Below are positions 1-11,748 of a DNA stretch of 64,000 bases, in pieces. The stretch is from Isoetes taiwanensis (taxonomy: Eukaryota > Streptophyta > Lycopodiopsida > Isoetales > Isoetaceae), in assembly GCA_021234155.1 (NCBI GenBank), contig JAJEKV010000046.1, positions 1,664,298 through 1,728,297 on the forward strand. The letters run 5' to 3'. The notes below the pieces were generated by a model. That model saw nothing but the letters and a program-made list of their open reading frames with translations. It was not told where the DNA came from and did no database searches. The translations under genes were made by a program, and so were the position numbers. Positions within the stretch are counted from its first letter, which is position 1. Every line of letters starts with the position of its first letter.

Positions 1-120
1 CTCGAATTTCTACAAGCCTCCCGACTTGCATCAAACACTCCATGCTCCCAGATCGAATTTCTTACAAGGTGTGAATCTTATTATTTACAGTATTTCTGTT
101 TGATTTGGTTCATTTTGTAG

Positions 121-183
121 GCTTCGTGCATTGGTGGCTGTTCTGCTCTAGTGTACAGGAACATGGTTTGCCACGACTTGTCG
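121..183 (+). other. Candidate 63-nt exon of an unknown gene running off the left edge
   Basis: The segment is preceded by a T-rich tract ending TTTTGTAG and followed by GTAAGAT, a good acceptor/donor pair. It is open in two frames, 63 nt being exactly 21 codons. A second T-rich tract ending TTTCAG at about 1950 precedes a short open stretch that would continue frame 1. I recognise no protein family. It could equally be an untranslated-leader exon or chance splice-like sequence. Confidence 0.22.
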
Positions 184-3000
184 GTAAGATTTTCCTTCTT
201 TGCCCCCCCACCCTTTTTTTAATACTTTTGAAAGCATGATATCCTTGGGTTCGTGGTTATGCATCCCTTTTGATGGTAATGGATTCATGGTTTTCAGTTC
301 TTTTTATTCCTTCCTTATCCCTCTAAGTATCTTTTGCTCTCTCTGCTCTCCTCTTGTCCCTCCCCCGCAGTGTTTTCGATATCATGCCCTGGTTTTGGTT
401 TTCCGGAATTGCTTTCCTTCTTCCTGAAGTTGCAGCTTTGGTTTCTGTCTGGTTTGTGGATCAAGGGGGCTCAGTTTTACCCTATACAGAATGAATTGGC
501 TACTCCAGCCTTCCCTTGCTAGATTTCGAGGTATTAAGTCTGTTGTTACATTGCCCTTTTCGATTCGTTTCCACCGTTGGTTCTCGCTTTCCTTTGGCTG
601 AACCGATGTGGTTGTGGGGCGTATTCAGTCGCATCTGACCTGCATCTGCTTCCCTGATCCTACTCTGGCTGGAATTTGCAATCTTCCCTGGCAATCACTC
701 TCTGCAATCACTCTCTCGATTCTTTCCCTCTCCACAATTGGTAACCGTTTCTGCCTCTGTCGCAAACACTTGGTGGCAGAATACCAGGTCTTGGTTTCAC
801 TTGTCCCCTTTCTGTTGGGGGATACCGGAGTTTTTCTTTCCATTTGTTTTTTGAAGTTCTAGGCCCCTTGCACTTCTTTTTGTTTATATTTTCTCCATTC
901 AGTCCTCAAGTTTACTTTGGGCCCGGCCCTTTGCTCTGTACTTGTTCCAGCCGTGAGCTTCAAGTGGACGTAAAAATTCTATTTATCTATCTATCTTATC
1001 TTTTTATCTATCTTATCCTTTTCTTTCCTTCTGGCTTATCTTTAATATATGGCTTGCATTCTGCTTTATATCTTTTCTTTTAAATGGTTTTCATATATTT
1101 CCTATAAGCTTTATTATTTCTCGCTCTGTCATTTCTTGTACTTGCTAGAGCCTAGTTCCCTTGTTGCTGTGCTCTTCATTTTTCTTGCTCGGCTGCTTGT
1201 ACGTCCCTGCTCATTTTTGCCGGTTCTGCATTTATTCTCTTGCTTGGTTCATCCCTTTAAAGTTGCTTTAATTTTTGTTGTTAAGTTGCCCCTTTACTTC
1301 CCTCTTTCTTGGTTCCATAGTTTCTCCTTATTTTGTATATTAGTTCTAAGGGTTTTTTCTTCTTGCTTGCAATTTAAAGGCGTGACAGGGGTGCCTCTCT
1401 CTTGTTGGTTGATTTTGTGGATATGACTAACCTTTGGATTGGCGAGACTGGTATGGTTTTCCCTCTGAATCTAGCTTTGCAGTCTGTGCTAGGGGTTTAA
1501 TGCTCCACCATCCTTGTTATTTGGTTCTTGACAAGTTTCTCTTGAGCGAGAAGTTTGACATCATTTTGTTTTAGGGGTTCAAGGTTTAGCATGGTTGCCG
1601 CCTTGCCTAGGCTTCTTGTGACATTTTTTCCTATTCGAGTTGTTCCCTTAATCATAATATAGTAATGGTATTTGGGTGCCCCAACTATTTTCGCGATTTT
1701 TTTAATTTTATATCCAGTATCCCTGATATGTTTATAAGTTAGCCATTAGTCAATTCGGTGGGCGTTTCTATTTTTTATTGTTCGTGCATCTATTTGTTGG
1801 GGATTGCTATGTGTGTTTTTTTTTGCATGTTATCCTTGTTTGCGCTACTGTTTGTTGTCTATTGGAGTTGTGGCCCTGTGGTTGCAAATCACAACACTCA
1901 CATTATGCAGTGCTGAGGTCTAACATAATTGATCTTGATTTTTCTTTCAGCTAATGCCCCATATTAGTGACGGCCTAGGAGTTCTTTATGGGTTATCTAT
2001 GCTTTTTGTATAAAGGCTGCCCGACATCAACATTGCCTTTTCTTTTATGGCCGATAGGCCTTCACCTATTCTTTCTAATATATTTAAAGCGAGTTCCCTT
2101 TCCTCTTTGCACCATGCTGAGATCGATCTGCACATGGTGTATCCTCATTTACATATGGTTCTTACCATAATTAGAGATGTGTGCTTGCATCTTTGCCTTA
2201 TCTCCATCTATGTTGCCAGTTCATTTTCCAATTGCTGCATGTATGTCTTGTCCTCGTGTTGTTTTCATGTTACTATAGCTGGGATAGGTGCTTGTTGTCG
2301 CCGCTCATCTTTCTATCTTTGGGCCATAATGTGTGGTGTGTGTCTGAGAATGTGTCATCATAATGTTGCCAAAGTGGTATGACGTTAAACTAGTAAATTA
2401 AATAAATTAAATTAAATTTTAATCATTTGTCAAGTTTCATGATGCATACATTTTGGCATTTTTTTCATCTATGTTGATAGACCTTACATCCCATGCTAGT
2501 GGTTGGCTTGCATTGTCGACAAGCTACATTGTTGAGGAAATATGATATATGCATCTTTGAGTCCTGCATATTTTGTTATAGTGGGATTCGAGACCTTTAT
2601 CTTGGGGTCTCTGTGTTACATGATCTTGCACCACGAGAGATAATGGTAGAAGATATGGCTTTGTTTGCACTTGACTTATCTTGTTGACATGGCTTTGAGT
2701 TTTGTGTCCATACAATCACTTGCTTCTTCTACGCGGTGCTGTTTATAAGTGAAATGCTCATATTTTCACATACATTGGTTAAGGCAAGCTCATCTAAATT
2801 ATCCTAAGCTTCTATTTTATGCCCAGGTAAATCTTGCCTTTTCTATATCCTTGCCATTCTCACGTGGGCATTCTCGGTTTAGTATTATTCCTTCTTAGTT
2901 GATTCTCCTCTTTGGATGCCACATTTTCTAGTCCCATTTAATAGTCATAGGTGCTTATTCAATTGTTTTTATTCCAGTTACACGTTGTTTCTTTATGGTG
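184..3000. other. Pyrimidine-rich non-coding stretch
   Basis: About 2.8 kb rich in T and TTC/CTT runs on the plus strand, as in plant introns or 5' leaders. The open frames here are hydrophobic F/L/S/C-rich translations of T-rich DNA, which is what non-coding pyrimidine-rich DNA gives. Apart from the retroposon tail near 950-1035, no gene, RNA or mobile element was recognised. Confidence 0.5.
895..1035 (+). mobile_element. Decayed LINE/SINE 3' end with TCTA-type tail
   Basis: The string GTGGACGTAAAAATTCTA is followed by TCTA/TCTTAT repeats. This matches the end of the 3' module seen far better at 60095-60222 and 62440-62490. The upstream half (GGGCCCGGCCCTTTGC) is only loosely like the family. 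Probably an old 5'-truncated copy. Confidence 0.4.
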
Positions 3001-3003
3001 AGG

Positions 3004-4125
3004 TCACTTTTCCCATAATCCAACTCCGCAAGTTGAAATACACCCGGATGAATTGCTTGTTTCATAAGATCCTAACCAATGAAGTTTGAGCTTGCCAGGA
3101 TGATGTTTGTATCTCGAATCATAAAGTAGGACTAAATCGCCTTCCTTGAACTCTTTTCTTCTAATTTTTTGATCATGCCATGATTTCCTGAGTTGATGTC
3201 CATCCAAGACGTGGAGATAAGCATCTCTGCGAATTTCATCCAACTGTTGAAGTTGATAAACACATTTTTGAAGAGTGGCTGGAGGATTATGTATGGTAGC
3301 TAACTGGAATTTGAGTGTCGGTAAAGGCATCAAAGCCTCTTGACCGTAGACAAGTGAAAGGAGTTTGCCCTGCAGCGTATTGTATGCCCATAAAACCGTC
3401 AGCAATTTTTCATGCCAATCTTTTCTGGAAGCGTCACAGATTTTCTTTAGGATAGAGATTAGAGTTTTGTTGGTACTTTCCGCAAGACCTTTGCCTTGTC
3501 GATAGTAAGATGTACTTTTTCTATGATGGATTCGAAGATAATCAGTGAGCTCTTTGATGGTATGATTCACAAAATGAACACCACGGTCACTGTCCATAGG
3601 ACATCCGAAACGAGTGATGATGTGCGTGTAAAGAATCTTGGCCGTGCTAGCTGCAGTGTTGTTTGGGATTGCACATGCTTCTGCACACTCAGTAGCATAA
3701 TCCATGAAGACAAGCCCAGCTGTGTGTAGCTGGAGGATCCACGTGACCAATAAAATCCATTCTCCATTTACTTAAGGGAAGGGGTGTGGCAACTGGGATG
3801 AGTGGTAAGGCATCATAGGTCATGGGTCTACCCAAGTGTTGACAAACATCACAAGTGTGTGCATGATCATGAGCATCCTTGAAAAACGTGGGCCAAAAGT
3901 AGCCTGCCAGGAGGATTTTTCGTGCCATGGTGTCGCCACTGAAGTGTCCACTCCCCAAGCCCTCACAAGCTTGTTGGATGATGCTTGGACTTTTGTGGGA
4001 AAGAACACATCTTCAGATAGTCATGTCTTTACCTCGTTTGTACAAGTGGCCTGCAACCATCGCATAACCGCGGGCATCATGAAGGAACTGTTGGTGTTGA
4101 AGACGTTTGAGAATTTGATATAGAA
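3004..4125 (-). pseudogene. Ty3/gypsy pol fragment: integrase zinc finger, catalytic core and C-terminal part
   Basis: Minus-strand open segments at 3689-3958 and 3004-3750 read as consecutive pieces of a gypsy integrase. The H2C2 zinc-binding region contains GHFSGD, AGYFWPTFF and CDVCQ. The core includes a DFIGHV first-aspartate segment, a DRGVHF second-aspartate segment, and a glutamate region before AESTNKTL. The C-terminal part has EGDLVLLYDSR and PGKLKLHWLGSYE, typical of plant gypsy polyproteins. At least two frameshifts break it, one between the zinc finger and core and one after the LGSYE motif. No reverse transcriptase, gag or LTRs are attached. Upstream at about 4126 it abuts LINE-derived sequence, so this is a truncated relic. 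Confidence 0.8.
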
Positions 4126-5070
4126 CCGTGGACTTGACTCCAAGTGCTTGAATCAAAACGGCTTTCTAGACCCGTTCTAAGTCCTCCCAAGTGGAAGTGA
4201 TATCAATGCCCCCCATACTTCCACTTCATACAGAAGCACTGACTCCATCAACAGCCTGAACAATTGCGACTGATGTGATTAATCATAAAAGCTCTTCTTT
4301 GTGACAGTTATTCTGCATTGTATAGAAAGCCTTACATCATATCATTGCCTTGCAAATAAAAATGTTAAAATACGCTTTCAGTGAATTCAAGTAGAATACC
4401 CTGTTGATGTTGGTGATACCTTTATGCTATACTACACCCTCTAAGCTTCCACAATCTTTACACACACAAATAAGTCCATGTCTGATAATATGCTCACTCA
4501 TGATTCAAAATCTTTTAAAGCAATAAACTTGCAATTTCCTAAAAATGGATATGTTTGAACAAAAGTTGACCAATTTCCAATAGTCACAGTTATATATATA
4601 ACTAGTTTGGAAACAAATATATATTATTTGCCTAAAGAGTGTAGCATCTATAATGCAGGCTGGTTTATAATGCAAGTTGGTACATGAATCAACAAAGTTA
4701 CTACCATATCTAGAAGGACTCTAGATGCATATTTTGTCTAGCTTTTGATCATTATAAATAGATGAAAGTAAACACGTCCCCAAAAAAGAAGTCTTTCTAG
4801 TAGAAAATTAGCATTTTTGGATGTTTAAGTAAACGAACGAGCAGAGATAAATTGTTTGCCATTTGTACTCTAACTGTGTGCCATAAACTTGCAAGGTTTA
4901 CGTGTGCTCGTTGACACCATTGGAAATTTTTTTATAAGGAACCAAGCAAAAAAAAAAGGAAAAGAAAAACCAAGTACGTGTCTTGCACCTTCCTTGATAG
5001 AACTATAGTGATCCAATGCCTCATAGACAACAATTCTCGAGCTTAAGTGAGGAAGGTAGGGAGAAGACGG
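4126..5070 (-). repeat. Left arm of a 0.9-kb inverted repeat (partner 60358-61245)
   Basis: The reverse complement of this segment matches 60358-61245 almost end to end, by eye close to 90 percent identical with small indels. About 25 bp near 4437-4460 are extra here. The inner end encodes a LINE reverse-transcriptase C-terminal piece (YEVEVWG, TWEDLERV, ALGVKS), so the repeat is part of a LINE-linked mobile sequence. The rest is AT-rich and matches no family I know. At its LINE end this arm switches into gypsy integrase, whereas the partner continues as LINE. Confidence 0.85.
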
Positions 5071-6202
5071 AAAACTGCTCAAGGACACTATTTTCAATCA
5101 TATGCAAGCTCAGAATCTGATTTAAACATGTGTGTTTGTATTGAATTTATGTGAACCATATGTGTATTTTGAAATTTGTAATAGTGCATCACTCGTTTTA
5201 TTATTCTTAGATTGTATGTCTAACATGAGTTGAAGACATATATTGGAAAACCACAGAAGCTATCATATTGATTCCATGACTTCTACTACATAAAACAAAC
5301 TTGAACCCAAACATGACAATTTAATCTAAGAGCATGACAACTTAAACATCAAATAAATCGCTCAAGGAGTTTGATCCACCACTAAAGAAAGCATTGCCCA
5401 TGTTGGAGGATGGGGTAGTGCTTGTTACATAGAGAAACTTGGCACGTGTTGTAGCCCAACCAAAAAGCTTGTGCATTATTTTGCGATCTTAGAAAATGGC
5501 AGGTGCAAAAAGACTTCAAACAAGAGTTCATCCAGATTGGTCAAGATAACTTCTTGATGATTGCAGCACAAGGTCCAGCCTTCTGTTTTGGCTTCAATGC
5601 AGACTTGAGAAATGTAAAAGCACTACCTTATGACCCATGGGCACTTATTGTTTTATATTGTAAGTAAGCCAAGCATAAAAGAGTATAATGTTCATCATGG
5701 AGATCTTATCAATTGAGCCTATAAATAGTTACAACATTTCAACCAAGCTATTGGTCACCAAAATGTCAAACATAATAAACCTTTATAACACTACTATTGA
5801 TGACAATGCTCTACACATGTTTTGGACTCCATTTTCTTTGCTTATCATTATGGCCTATACTTCTTATATTCGAATCCCTTGAGAAGCTTTACCATTCAAG
5901 ATCATGCAAACTAATATGGACACTAGCGAACATCATACAATCTAGCAATAATCACGAGATTAAAAAATGTGACATAAAATCCATACAATGAATTTGCCTA
6001 AATTTGACAAACTAAGATACTAACCAACACTCTAAATTTCACAAATTGCGATATTAACAACAATAAATGCTTTTCCAACTTAAGACACTAGCAACAATCT
6101 TTGCCCTTCACGATTTTCAACTTCTGCACCATCTTTATAACTTTTTGAATCTAGGCTTGATGAAAAGCTTAGCAACATTGAACATTGGGCGCTTTCTCTA
6201 GT
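5071..6202. other. AT-rich intergenic DNA, nothing recognised
   Basis: About 1.1 kb of AT-rich sequence with no coding signal, repeat arms or RNA gene that I can support. Short open frames of 60-75 codons look random. Confidence 0.4.
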
Positions 6203-6211
6203 TATAATATA
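6203..6211 (+). repeat. Left 9-bp target-site duplication TATAATATA
   Basis: TATAATATA lies directly outside the terminal repeat starting GGGAAAATTTTAAAAATG. The same nine bases follow the right terminal repeat at 11740-11748. Nine bases is the duplication size of Mutator-like transposons. Confidence 0.85.
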
Positions 6212-6263
6212 GGGAAAATTTTAAAAATGCCCTTGTATTTTTGCATATTTATCAAAATGCCCC
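6212..6263 (+). repeat. Left terminal inverted repeat of the MULE
   Basis: Pairs with 11688-11739 in inverted orientation. The first 20 bases are identical and later bases diverge. AT-rich spacers separate AAAATGCCC motifs. Confidence 0.8.
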
Positions 6264-6813
6264 TATATTTTGGTTATTTGTCAAAATGCCCTTAATTTGA
6301 CTTAATGGAAATTTTCTGTAAAACAATGAAAATGGAAGCTCCGTCAAGAACTCCTTTGATTGCATGTGAACAGGAACAGGGGATCGGTGAAGAACTCCGT
6401 CAAGAACAGGGGATCGGTGAAGAACCGGCATCAAATCCCCTGCTCCATGTCAAATCCCCTGCTTTCGGCAGATTTGGTAAAGGTTCGATTCCTTTGAAGC
6501 AAGAATTGATGGAAAAAAACCTGGGCATCAAGAATCGGTGGAGAAAAATCTGGCCATCAAACCACATGTTCTGCATTGAGTCAGACAGCGGTTGTTTCTG
6601 ACGACAGTAAAGGGATGGCCGACGATGCAGATGTCTCAACAGGAAAGTCGACAATGCAAATAGCTCTATAGATTAAAGCCGCTCTGAAGATCCGAGTGTT
6701 GTTGGAATTTCCAGTTTCCAATTGCTCAGGTCGAGCCGTCTGCAACTGGAGCAAACTTGAGAAATGAGAGGATTGGTTTCATCTATTGTGTTCGAATCTT
6801 AGGCTCTGTTTTT

Positions 6814-7108
6814 TGTTGCAGATACTGTTCTGGATACTAACAAACTTCCAGAACAAGACAAAGCTGTCAGCAACAGTGAAGATCTCGAGTAGTTAACAAA
6901 CTACTCAACTCATTTCTTGGTTCATAGTTTCTATTATTAGCAGTAGCCGTTGTAAAGCTTGATCTATTTAAGAAGCGAGATCAAAATTTGTAGTTTTCAA
7001 GCTTTTCTCTGAGTTGCAATCGCTGGCATAACACAAGCGGCATACGCTTACATTTTACGCTTGTTAGTTCATTACATCAATATAGACGCTTGATTTCTCT
7101 TTGCAACA
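6814..7108 (+). repeat. 5' LTR of the copia element
   Basis: 295 bp, TGTTGCAGAT...TTTGCAACA. Shares long blocks with 11250-11516 (for example the CTTGGTTCATAGTTTCTATT block and the terminal TATAGACGCTTGATTTCTC block). It is followed at 7109 by GGTTATGGGCCC, a plausible though imperfect methionine-tRNA type primer-binding site. Confidence 0.85.
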
Positions 7109-7246
7109 GGTTATGGGCCCACGACTCTCTCTTGGCGCCTAAGTTGCACCACTACAAATTCTAATCCGTTCCTTTTTCTTTACCCTTTCTTCGCCTCTAT
7201 ATTTAGCTCCAAGAAAAGCTTCTTCCATCGTCACTTCCTGATCCAA

Positions 7247-8050
7247 ATGGATTCTGTTCTGAATGCTCCACCTTCATCTGAATGGCGTCTTCTGCCTCGC
7301 TTTGAGGGCAGGGACTATCAGATGTGGCGTTGGTGACTCAAAATGATTTTAGAGGACAAGAACCTCTGGAATATCACTCCTGTGCCAAATTTGGCTCCTG
7401 ATTCTTCTGGTAATAGTACTATTGAGATCGTCTTGGATGAGACGAATGATGCTGTTGAAAAGGACCGCAAGGCTCGGTTGATAATTTGTACTAGCCTGGG
7501 TGACACACCTGCAAGACTGGTTAAGGAAGCCAGAACTGCAAGTGAAATGCTGATGTTTCTTGACAATCACTATGCTTCCAAAATGGCAGGAAACCGTCTT
7601 GCACTCCGGAAATCTTTGTATGAAGTCCACCTTTCTGAAGGAGGAGATGTCACTTCCCATATATGTCGCTTGAAAGCCATGTTAGATGATCTTGATGCCA
7701 CTGGGGTACAGATCACCAATGATGAAAAGGTTTGCCTCCTCCTCAACAGCCTCCCTCGTTCATATGAAGGGCTCATTATCAATCTGGAAGACCGGCTGTC
7801 AAACTATACTTTTGAGGCCACAATTGATCGCATTCAAGCTGAAGCCTTAAGGCAAGGCAAGACCAAATCATCTTCAGACTCTGTCATGGTTGCTGAAAAC
7901 AAAGTTCCTCGCCCGTCCCAAAATCGGCCAATCTTTATTTGCCCTTCTGATGCGGAAGATAGGCCATTTTGCGAAAGAGTGTATGCGCCTGCTCCGGTTT
8001 CTAAACGTCCCTCCATTGAGCATGGAAACGTGGCTCAAGAACAAAGGTGA
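7247..8050 (+). pseudogene. Copia gag with degenerate CCHC zinc knuckle
   Basis: The start ATG lies in AAATGGATTCTG at 7247. The protein opens with a copia gag signature (LPRFEG, YQMWRW) and is then stopped by TGA near 7334 where the family has another codon. The main open segment (7343-8050) has the gag helices (LNSLPRSYE, ISLVEDRL-like LEDRLSNYTF). Near 7945-7985 a frameshifted zinc knuckle reads KIGHFAKEC, the first two cysteines being lost. In the intact family this packages element RNA in the cytoplasm. Confidence 0.8.
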
Positions 8051-8059
8051 CCTCCCTCC

Positions 8060-9330
8060 TCTTTTGAATACTCGGACTCACCCGTTGAATTTCTTTTTCA
8101 TGTCGGGCGTTCCTTTGACCCATCTTGATCATGCATGGTACCCGGACTCGGAGAAACCTCACATGACCCCTTTTAGCCACATTTTACCCCGTGCAAGGTC
8201 CTCTCAGGTCCCGTTTCGTTCTCATGGCGACAACAATCCTCAAGAAGGCATTGCCAGCGGCAACCATTCTCCTCTCCCTTAAGTCGGTTGCCGCGAAACT
8301 CATTTACGATGTTCTCCGTCCGTCTGGTTTACACAATGACTTATCTCTGTCGACAAACTTACCTCTGCGGGCCTTCACGTCCACTTCATGTGCGAAACCC
8401 ACGTGCGATGCTCAATGCCCACAACAACATCATTCTTCGGCACAAAGGCTTGGTAATTTGTATCGTCTGGATCTCGTCTCTCCACCTGAACATGCTTGCA
8501 TTTCCACATCCTCCTTTCCTCCTGATCTTTGGCATTTTCGCCTTGGTCACCCTGCACACTACCGTTTACAGATTCTTGCTTCCCGTGATCATTTCTCTTC
8601 AATTCCTCATGCAAACACCTCTTGTTCTACATGTCTTCAAACCAAAATCACTCGCTGCTCCTTTCCCATCTCTGAACACTGTGCCACCAAGCCCCTGGAA
8701 CTTGTTCACAGTGACTTATGCGGACCAATCTCTGTTCCAACCTTTGGTGGCAGCAAATATTTTCTTATCTTTCTTGATGATTATAGCCGCAAATTGTTCA
8801 TTTATCTCTTGTCTTACAAAAGTGATGCTTTCTCTCATTTCACCACCTTTCATGCTTCCGCGAGCGAATCGATGGACACAAGCTTGTAACTCTTAGAACG
8901 GATGGAAATTGGTGAGAGTTCCCATTATATTTTCAGCGATTGCACCACTCATGGTATCCAACATCAATTTTCAGTCCCTTACTCCCGGAGCAAAATGGGC
9001 GGGCTGAGCGTGCAAAACAGGACCATCTTGGAGATGATCGCGCACTCTTATTTGGCATGAACGTTCCCATCAAATTTTGGGGTAAAGCAGCTCATACCGC
9101 AGTCTATCTCCTCAATCATCTTCCTCACCGCAGCATTGACAACAAGATCCCTGAAGAAACTTGGACTGGTAAGCCCATCTCCATCCATCACTTGTGTGTC
9201 TTCGGCTGCCAGGCATACGTCCACCTCCCCAAACCATCCTCCAAACTTGCTCCTAAAGCCATCCCTTGCATGTTTTAAGGCTATTCCCTCACCAGCAAGG
9301 CCTATCGGCTTTATGACCTGCATCACCATC
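8060..9330 (+). pseudogene. Copia protease remnant, pre-integrase and integrase
   Basis: WYPDSEKPHMT near 8135 corresponds to the protease active-site region, where the expected DSGA is damaged. LWHFRLGHP at about 8530 and CSTCLQTK at about 8620 are the GAG-pre-integrase zinc finger. The integrase core shows HSDLCGP (first D, near 8710), LRTDGNW (second D, near 8895) and PEQNGRAER (E, near 8985). The frame shifts around 8900 and 9280 and stops follow. Confidence 0.78.
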
Positions 9331-9379
9331 GACTCATCTTAAGCTGCCATGTCAAATTCCAAGAATATCTGCCTTGCCA

Positions 9380-9720
9380 TCACCTTCCTCTTCCTCCCGA
9401 TTTGGTCCTCCTAGAATTGCCTACTACCACCATTCCTCCTCTTGTGCCTGTCACTCCTACTCTTGAACTCTCCTCCCCTGATCCCATTTCTGATCCCGAA
9501 CCCTCCTCTCCTTTACCCTCCAATTCCCCAGCATCTCCTTCCCCTTCCATTGATTCTCTCTCTGCCACTCCCCCATCAGATTCCCCATTGTCTCCTCCTC
9601 CATCTCGCCCTACACGCATTCACAAACCACCAGCATGGGCTGCTGATTACACCTTTTTTGTCTCGGACTATACCTTGGGACCCAGGTCTCCTATTTTCAC
9701 ATACTCTTAGTCCCTACAAA
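9380..9720 (+). pseudogene. Copia linker, proline/serine-rich region between integrase and RT
   Basis: The open segment is dominated by S, P and L with repeated SPSP-like patches, typical of the low-complexity spacer upstream of copia reverse transcriptase. It ends in RPTRIHKPPAW, the usual entry to the RT region. Not an independent gene. Confidence 0.6.
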
Positions 9721-9729
9721 GAGGAAGGA

Positions 9730-11225
9730 CCCGTGCCATGCAAGAGAAATTGATTCCATCCATGCCGCTCATACTTGGACTCTTGTTCAGCGTCCCTCGG
9801 TCGGCCTGTTGTCTCTTGTAAATGGGTTTTACAAGATCAAAACCCATCCCAATGGTTCTATAGCTCTTGGTTCAAGGCATGCCTCGTTGTTCGTGGCTTC
9901 AATCGATCGAAGGTGTCGACTTTGAGGAAACGTTATGCTCGTTGTTTTCGCATGGTTTCTATCAGGACCATTCTAGCTCATGCCACCATGAATCGTTACC
10001 ATATCCACCAAATGGGCGTCACTAATGCCTTTCTCAATGGCAATTTACATGAGGAAGTCTATCTTGAGCAACCTCGGCTTTCACTCCTCCGATCCTACTC
10101 AAGTTTGCGGGTTACATAAGGCACTCTATGGTCTTCGTCAAGCTTCCGGTGTCCCTGGTATACTTTCGTCTCGATCAAAGTCTTCTCGGTTTGGATTTCA
10201 ACGCGCTAAACAATGCGTGATCCGGTGTGTCTATTTCATTTCGCGAACCAAGTTTCCTGAGCATTCTTTGTTATGTGGATGATCTTCTCATTGTTGCTGA
10301 AAATGCAGATGACCTTCTCTCTATCAAGTCCCAACTCAACTTTTTTTTTCACATGAAGGACCTGGCATCCATTACTTCCTTGGGCTCGAAATTGCATATA
10401 ATCAAAAGTTGGTACATTCTTGCCCTTACTGGGTCCAAATACATTGTCGATATCCTCTCCACGGCTCACATGGAGACCTGCAATCCTGTACACGCCCCTT
10501 TGAATTTGGTCTCCATCTCCTTCCCGATGATCCACCCCTCAGTCACGCCCTTCAATCCATCAAAGCACAATCGGGAACCTTTCCGGCATGATCAACTTAT
10601 TTTGCCATCTCCACTTGCCCGGACCTTGCCCTTCCCCTCGCAAATTGTCGATTTTTCCACCGATCCCGAAACTCCCATTGTGCATCCACGAACGTGTTCT
10701 CCGCTATTGCGGCGGTACTCTTACCCATGGCATTCATTATTCTGTGGCTCCACCACTCCTATCGGTGTTCTGCGATGTTGGGTGGGCTGGTGATCATCAC
10801 GATCAGAATCCATCTCGAGCTTTGTATTCTTACTTCTTTGGGAGCCATTAAGCTGGAACAGTTCAAACAATCCGCATTTCCCTCTCTAATACGGTGAATA
10901 TGTTGCATTTTCGGTCATGCTTCCAAAAGAAGCCATTTGGCTCCAACGACTCAGTCTTGAACTCCATTTCACCGCCACCACTCATACTCTCATTCATGTT
11001 GATAACCAAGGAGCCATGGCTATTGCTAAAAATCGTCCTTCAATTGGGTCAGATCAAGCACATTGACATTCAATACCATTTCATACGTAATCTTGTCAGC
11101 GACCATATCATCTCCTCAAATATTGTCCCACCTATGAAATGCCCGCAGACATGCTTACCAAAGCACTTGCTCGACCCAAGCACAACAAATTCATCTTGGC
11201 TATTGGTCTCTTTTGGTGGGGTCCG
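9730..11225 (+). pseudogene. Copia reverse transcriptase and RNase H remnant
   Basis: Segments in alternating frames give the RT markers CKWVLQ, KACLVVRGF, QMGVTNAFLNGNL, EEVYLEQP, then GLHKALYGLRQA and CYVDDLLIVA (the YVDD active site near 10270). RNase H traces follow (VFCDVGWAGD near 10765, DNQGAMAIAKN near 11000, ADMLTKALARPKH near 11145). At least six frame changes separate them. Confidence 0.78.
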
Positions 11226-11249
11226 GATCTCTCTTGTCGCGGAGGGGGG

Positions 11250-11516
11250 TGTTGCGAATCTTCGCTCGGATACTAACAAACTTCGAGGAACAAGACAAAG
11301 TAAACAGCGTTGATCATTTCTTGGTTCATAGTTTCTATTATTAGTAGTAGCCGTTGTAAAGCTTGATCTATTTAAGAAACAGATCAAGCTGTAGTTTTCC
11401 AAGCTTTTCTCCTGAGTTGCAATCGCCTGGCATAACAGCCAACGCTTGCCTTCTGTTTACCTTCTGCTTGTTCCGTTCATTACATTAATATAGACGCTTG
11501 ATTTCTCTTTGCAACA
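11250..11516 (+). repeat. 3' LTR of the copia element
   Basis: 267 bp, beginning TGTTGCGAAT directly after a purine run and ending TTTGCAACA. Shorter than the 5' copy because of internal deletions. Confidence 0.85.
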
Positions 11517-11687
11517 TTTTTTTCATGTACATCAAGAATTGAAAACAAAACGAATAGATTTGTACAAAGAACATCAAGATCAAGTATAGAGATCAAGAAG
11601 GAGCTGACGAACAGAGAGATTGATCCAGCTATGCCATATCCAGAAGAGTACAAAAATAGGGGCAATACGATAAATACACAAAATACA

Positions 11688-11748
11688 AGGGCATTTTAAC
11701 AAATATGAGAAAATATTGGGGCATTTTTAAAATTTTCCCTATAATATA
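11688..11748 (-). repeat. Right terminal inverted repeat of the MULE plus target duplication
   Basis: The repeat ends at 11739 (...TTTTCCC) and is followed by TATAATATA at 11740-11748, matching 6203-6211. Confidence 0.8.

Larger units (their letters stand above)
6814..11516 (+). mobile_element. Ty1/copia LTR retrotransposon, full length but decayed
   Basis: Two LTRs begin TGTTGC and end GCAACA, flanked by a TTTTT direct duplication (6809-6813 and 11517-11521). Between them the order is gag, protease, integrase, reverse transcriptase and RNase H, which is copia order. A purine run GGAGGGGGG ends just before the 3' LTR, the expected plus-strand primer. All coding parts carry frameshifts or stops, so it cannot make its own proteins. 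The LTRs have several indels between them, so the insertion is old. It sits inside the MULE, giving relative ages. Confidence 0.88.
6212..11739. mobile_element. Non-autonomous Mutator-like element (MULE), interrupted by a copia element
   Basis: The ends are inverted repeats. The left begins GGGAAAATTTTAAAAATGCCC (6212 on) and the reverse complement of the right end (11688-11739) begins identically. The repeats stay recognisable for about 50-90 bp and contain recurring AAAATGCCC units. Perfect 9-bp duplications flank them. Removing the nested copia element and its duplication leaves about 0.8 kb without a transposase frame, so this element depended on a MULE transposase elsewhere. Its interior near 6335-6480 holds short direct repeats of a GGGGATCGGTGAAGAAC unit and of AAATCCCCTGCT. 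Confidence 0.8.

Noticed and set aside
1-3000. Open frames of 60-125 codons on plus (for example 1049-1426)
   Set aside because: Hydrophobic translations of T-rich DNA with no family features; they overlap in several frames.
6400-6600. Gene inside the MULE (98 codons, plus)
   Set aside because: The frame is built from short direct repeats and resembles no protein; MULE interiors often hold such spurious frames.
9380-9753. Separate proline-rich genes on either strand
   Set aside because: Low-complexity spacer of the copia polyprotein; the minus-strand G/E-rich frame is its mirror.
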